This document shows positions 62,101 to 64,000 of a stretch of DNA of 64,000 bases, one piece after another. The DNA is from Carallia brachiata (Eukaryota > Streptophyta > Magnoliopsida > Malpighiales > Rhizophoraceae), in assembly GCA_021464245.1 (NCBI GenBank), contig JADCRB010000024.1:374181-438180 (forward strand). Direction: 5' to 3'. Below the pieces are notes generated by a model that was not told the DNA's origin, searched no databases, and worked only from the letters and a program-made list of their open reading frames with translations. Each line of letters begins with the position of its first letter. Position 1 is the stretch's first letter. The translations under genes and the position numbers were made by a program.

Positions 62101-64000
62101 AGAAAAGAATAACACAAAACACAAATTACACCAAATGGAAATGACAATTTTTGCAAAACAATGCATATATGGATCCAAAATAACACCTTTTATGGCAATT
62201 TGTTTAAAGGAACAACAATCACAGCATCGAATGCTGTTAAGAAGGTAAACATTACCAGTAATTAATTCCCAGAGAATCACCCCCAATACGTTCTTTACGA
62301 AACACTGAAAGTTGAATGCCATGCTTAAGGGAGTTGTCAATGTAATTCCGAATATCTTCTTGCTGCAAAATACATGAGAATTATAAGAAATATTATTGAA
62401 TTCATTTGCCAAATTTAGAAGAAATAAATGTCACAACTGTTCAGACTTTAAGACACAAAAGAAAGCGAAATCACCAAAACACATACCTCAACTCGAATGT
62501 CACATAAAGCTTTCAAGATCACCACACGGACTCCAGGATCAAGCGTTTTATATACTTCAATCTCCACTCTAAGATTAAGGCCACAAAGAAGTTAGATATA
62601 CACAAAGAATTATGTATGCGAGAATCCCAAGGTGCAATGCTACCCACCCATGTGAAGCAACAATAGGAAGTTCCCCATTTGCAACCTGCAATAGTACAGA
62701 ATAGTCTTATTGTAGCGTGTATAAAGTTAACAGATGTCAAAAATCAGCTTAGAAGGGCAGAATGATTAATTACCCAATGCCACCAGCCTCTTAATTTTCT
62801 GCACAAAACAGTAATCCAGGTATCCCGAGTAAGGGCTGTGCGTGTGATTGGTGGGATTGCCTGTAAAAAGACGGGCAGCAAAACAATGATTAACAGTAGT
62901 GGCGATAGCACAACATTTCTTAGAAATGGCCATGAGTTACATTATTTTAAATTAGGAGTGAATAAACGGTTGATATATTAGGCAACTGACAAAAAAAAAA
63001 AACTCGTTCAGGAAACATAATGCATTCCTTCACCTCATTATCCTTCTACACCAAATTCAATTACTCCATGATATACCTAAACTTGACAACTATAATTACC
63101 CCCCCCCCCCAAAAAAAAAAAGGGTTGATGCAAATAATTCTCAATACCAACACAACATATTTCAATTGGCTCAAGCATGTGATTTATCAACAGAGAATGC
63201 ACACAGCAAATATTTGCCAAAATTTAATCACAGATTTACACTTAGTTTTCTTCCAACATGCTAGATAACCTTTTTGAAACTCTAAGCTATGAAATATAAG
63301 CTGCTGCTTAAGCAGCATTACGTCACACTTCCATATTACATGCTCAAAAGTCTAACTCCAATTCATCCAGCACAACAATCGACAGTCAACACTAGCAAGT
63401 ACATGCAAACAACATTCCCTCAAATGCTTTCATGTTATTGACATTATACCATCAGCTAATTCTCCAACTCCAAGTTGCACTGGCCATCAGCTAACACACT
63501 TCCCTTGCACCGAAGTGAACGATTTCATAGTGCACTCCCGCTCAAGACCAACACAGAATGCATTTCGAGCTCAAACACACATTGCCAAGTGAGAACTTAT
63601 CTAGTCGCAGATCATAAAAAGCACAAAGTTTCGGACAAAGCACGAACCTTTAGCAAAGGCATATGTATATCCCCTAATGTATCGTTAGGTGTAATTAAAG
63701 CTGTCTCAAACTCCTCAGCCGAGAACTCGACCTGTATATTCAATAGCTGCCTAAAAACCTGAAAAACCCAAACCAAAAATTCTCAATCCCTAACAATCCA
63801 AATGCACAGTATTAAAAAAAACAATCAAAGAATCAAAGTTCACATCTAGCAAGCAAAAAAACCTCTCACATGCAAAAAATTGAGTATTGAAGCTAATTCC
63901 CACATGGAGCGGAGGTTCCACCTCGGCAACTGCATTGGCTCCGAAGGCGCCTCCACCAGCGGAGTCACGATCTTGGTATTTCCCCCACCGCATTGCTCTT
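59166..64000 (-). CDS. DDR4: DDT-domain chromatin protein, DDR4 type, 5' partial
   Basis: Accessory subunit type of plant ISWI chromatin-remodelling complexes (nuclear), by similarity to At1g18950 from memory. Twelve exons: 63870-64000 (open at the edge), 63648-63758, 62774-62860, 62648-62685, 62487-62568, 62256-62362, 61917-62063, 60822-60914, 60535-60658, 60313-60355, 60011-60196 and 59166-59910, about 630 residues visible with no frame break. The DDT domain opens MWELASILNFLHVFRQLLNI and runs through FSAEEFETALITPNDTLGDI, WITVLCRKLRGWWHW and VYKTLDPGVRVVILKALCDI. The WHIM-like block YWYEDDPINGYRLYRE follows. Then come a basic stretch (RKERLLKKQHRQALL), GRSLRDRKPVRYTFDDYDRS, and a long acidic Ser/Glu-rich tail with an 11-glutamate run and RRSKRATRNQINYQQYE. 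The N-terminal residues and start codon lie right of the window. Confidence 0.93.
63100..63120. repeat. Poly-C/poly-A tract in DDR4 intron 2
   Basis: Ten C followed by eleven A in the intron between the exons starting at 62860 and 63758. Such adjoining homopolymers are prone to length error. Confidence 0.8.

Overview
This is nuclear DNA from a flowering plant, a eudicot and probably a woody rosid. It is AT-rich, its genes have many short exons with GT..AG introns, and every gene I can name matches a plant family. I cannot fix the species. There is no prokaryotic, organellar or viral gene and no CRISPR array.

Layout: (1) 1-14606, minus: 24 exons of a MOS14/transportin-SR type importin-beta, which runs off the left edge; one intron carries a small LTR element (TRIM) that itself contains a MITE. 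(2) 16503-18677, plus: a MYOB5/6-type myosin-binding protein, head to head with MOS14. (3) 20640-26622, minus: a broken PP2A catalytic-subunit fragment next to a dead L1-type LINE of about 5.6 kb with an RNase H domain. (4) 27880-30193, plus: mitochondrial 5-formyltetrahydrofolate cyclo-ligase, with two frameshifts. (5) 31510-33963, minus: bHLH79-type transcription factor, with one frameshift. (6) 39550-41648, minus: an unnamed plant-specific protein, with two frameshifts. (7) 41.6-49.0 kb: a repeat-rich gap with two MITEs, a tRNA-Asp-like SINE and a tandem duplication. (8) 48971-53422, plus: a hydroxyproline O-galactosyltransferase (GALT4/GALT6 type), with two frameshifts. (9) 56830-58485, plus: an intronless BCS1/AATP1-like AAA-ATPase. 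(10) 59166-64000, minus: a DDT-domain chromatin protein (DDR4 type), cut off at its 5' end by the right edge.

These are mostly unlinked housekeeping and regulatory functions: nuclear import of SR proteins, myosin-cargo attachment, folate repair, transcription, arabinogalactan glycosylation and ISWI chromatin remodelling. Their order is informative. From memory, MOS14, bHLH79 and GALT6 are neighbours on Arabidopsis chromosome 5 (At5g62600-62620), while MYOB5/6, GALT5 and DDR4 lie in the two At1g18950-18990 / At1g74800-74830 segments. Here one segment holds both sets, as expected of an ancestral block before Brassicaceae duplication and loss.

The most striking pattern is a run of single-base indels in conserved reading frames between about 21 and 53.4 kb, while the long genes at either end are clean. 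This is either residual assembly error or local gene decay, and it should be settled before any protein from the middle of the window is used.
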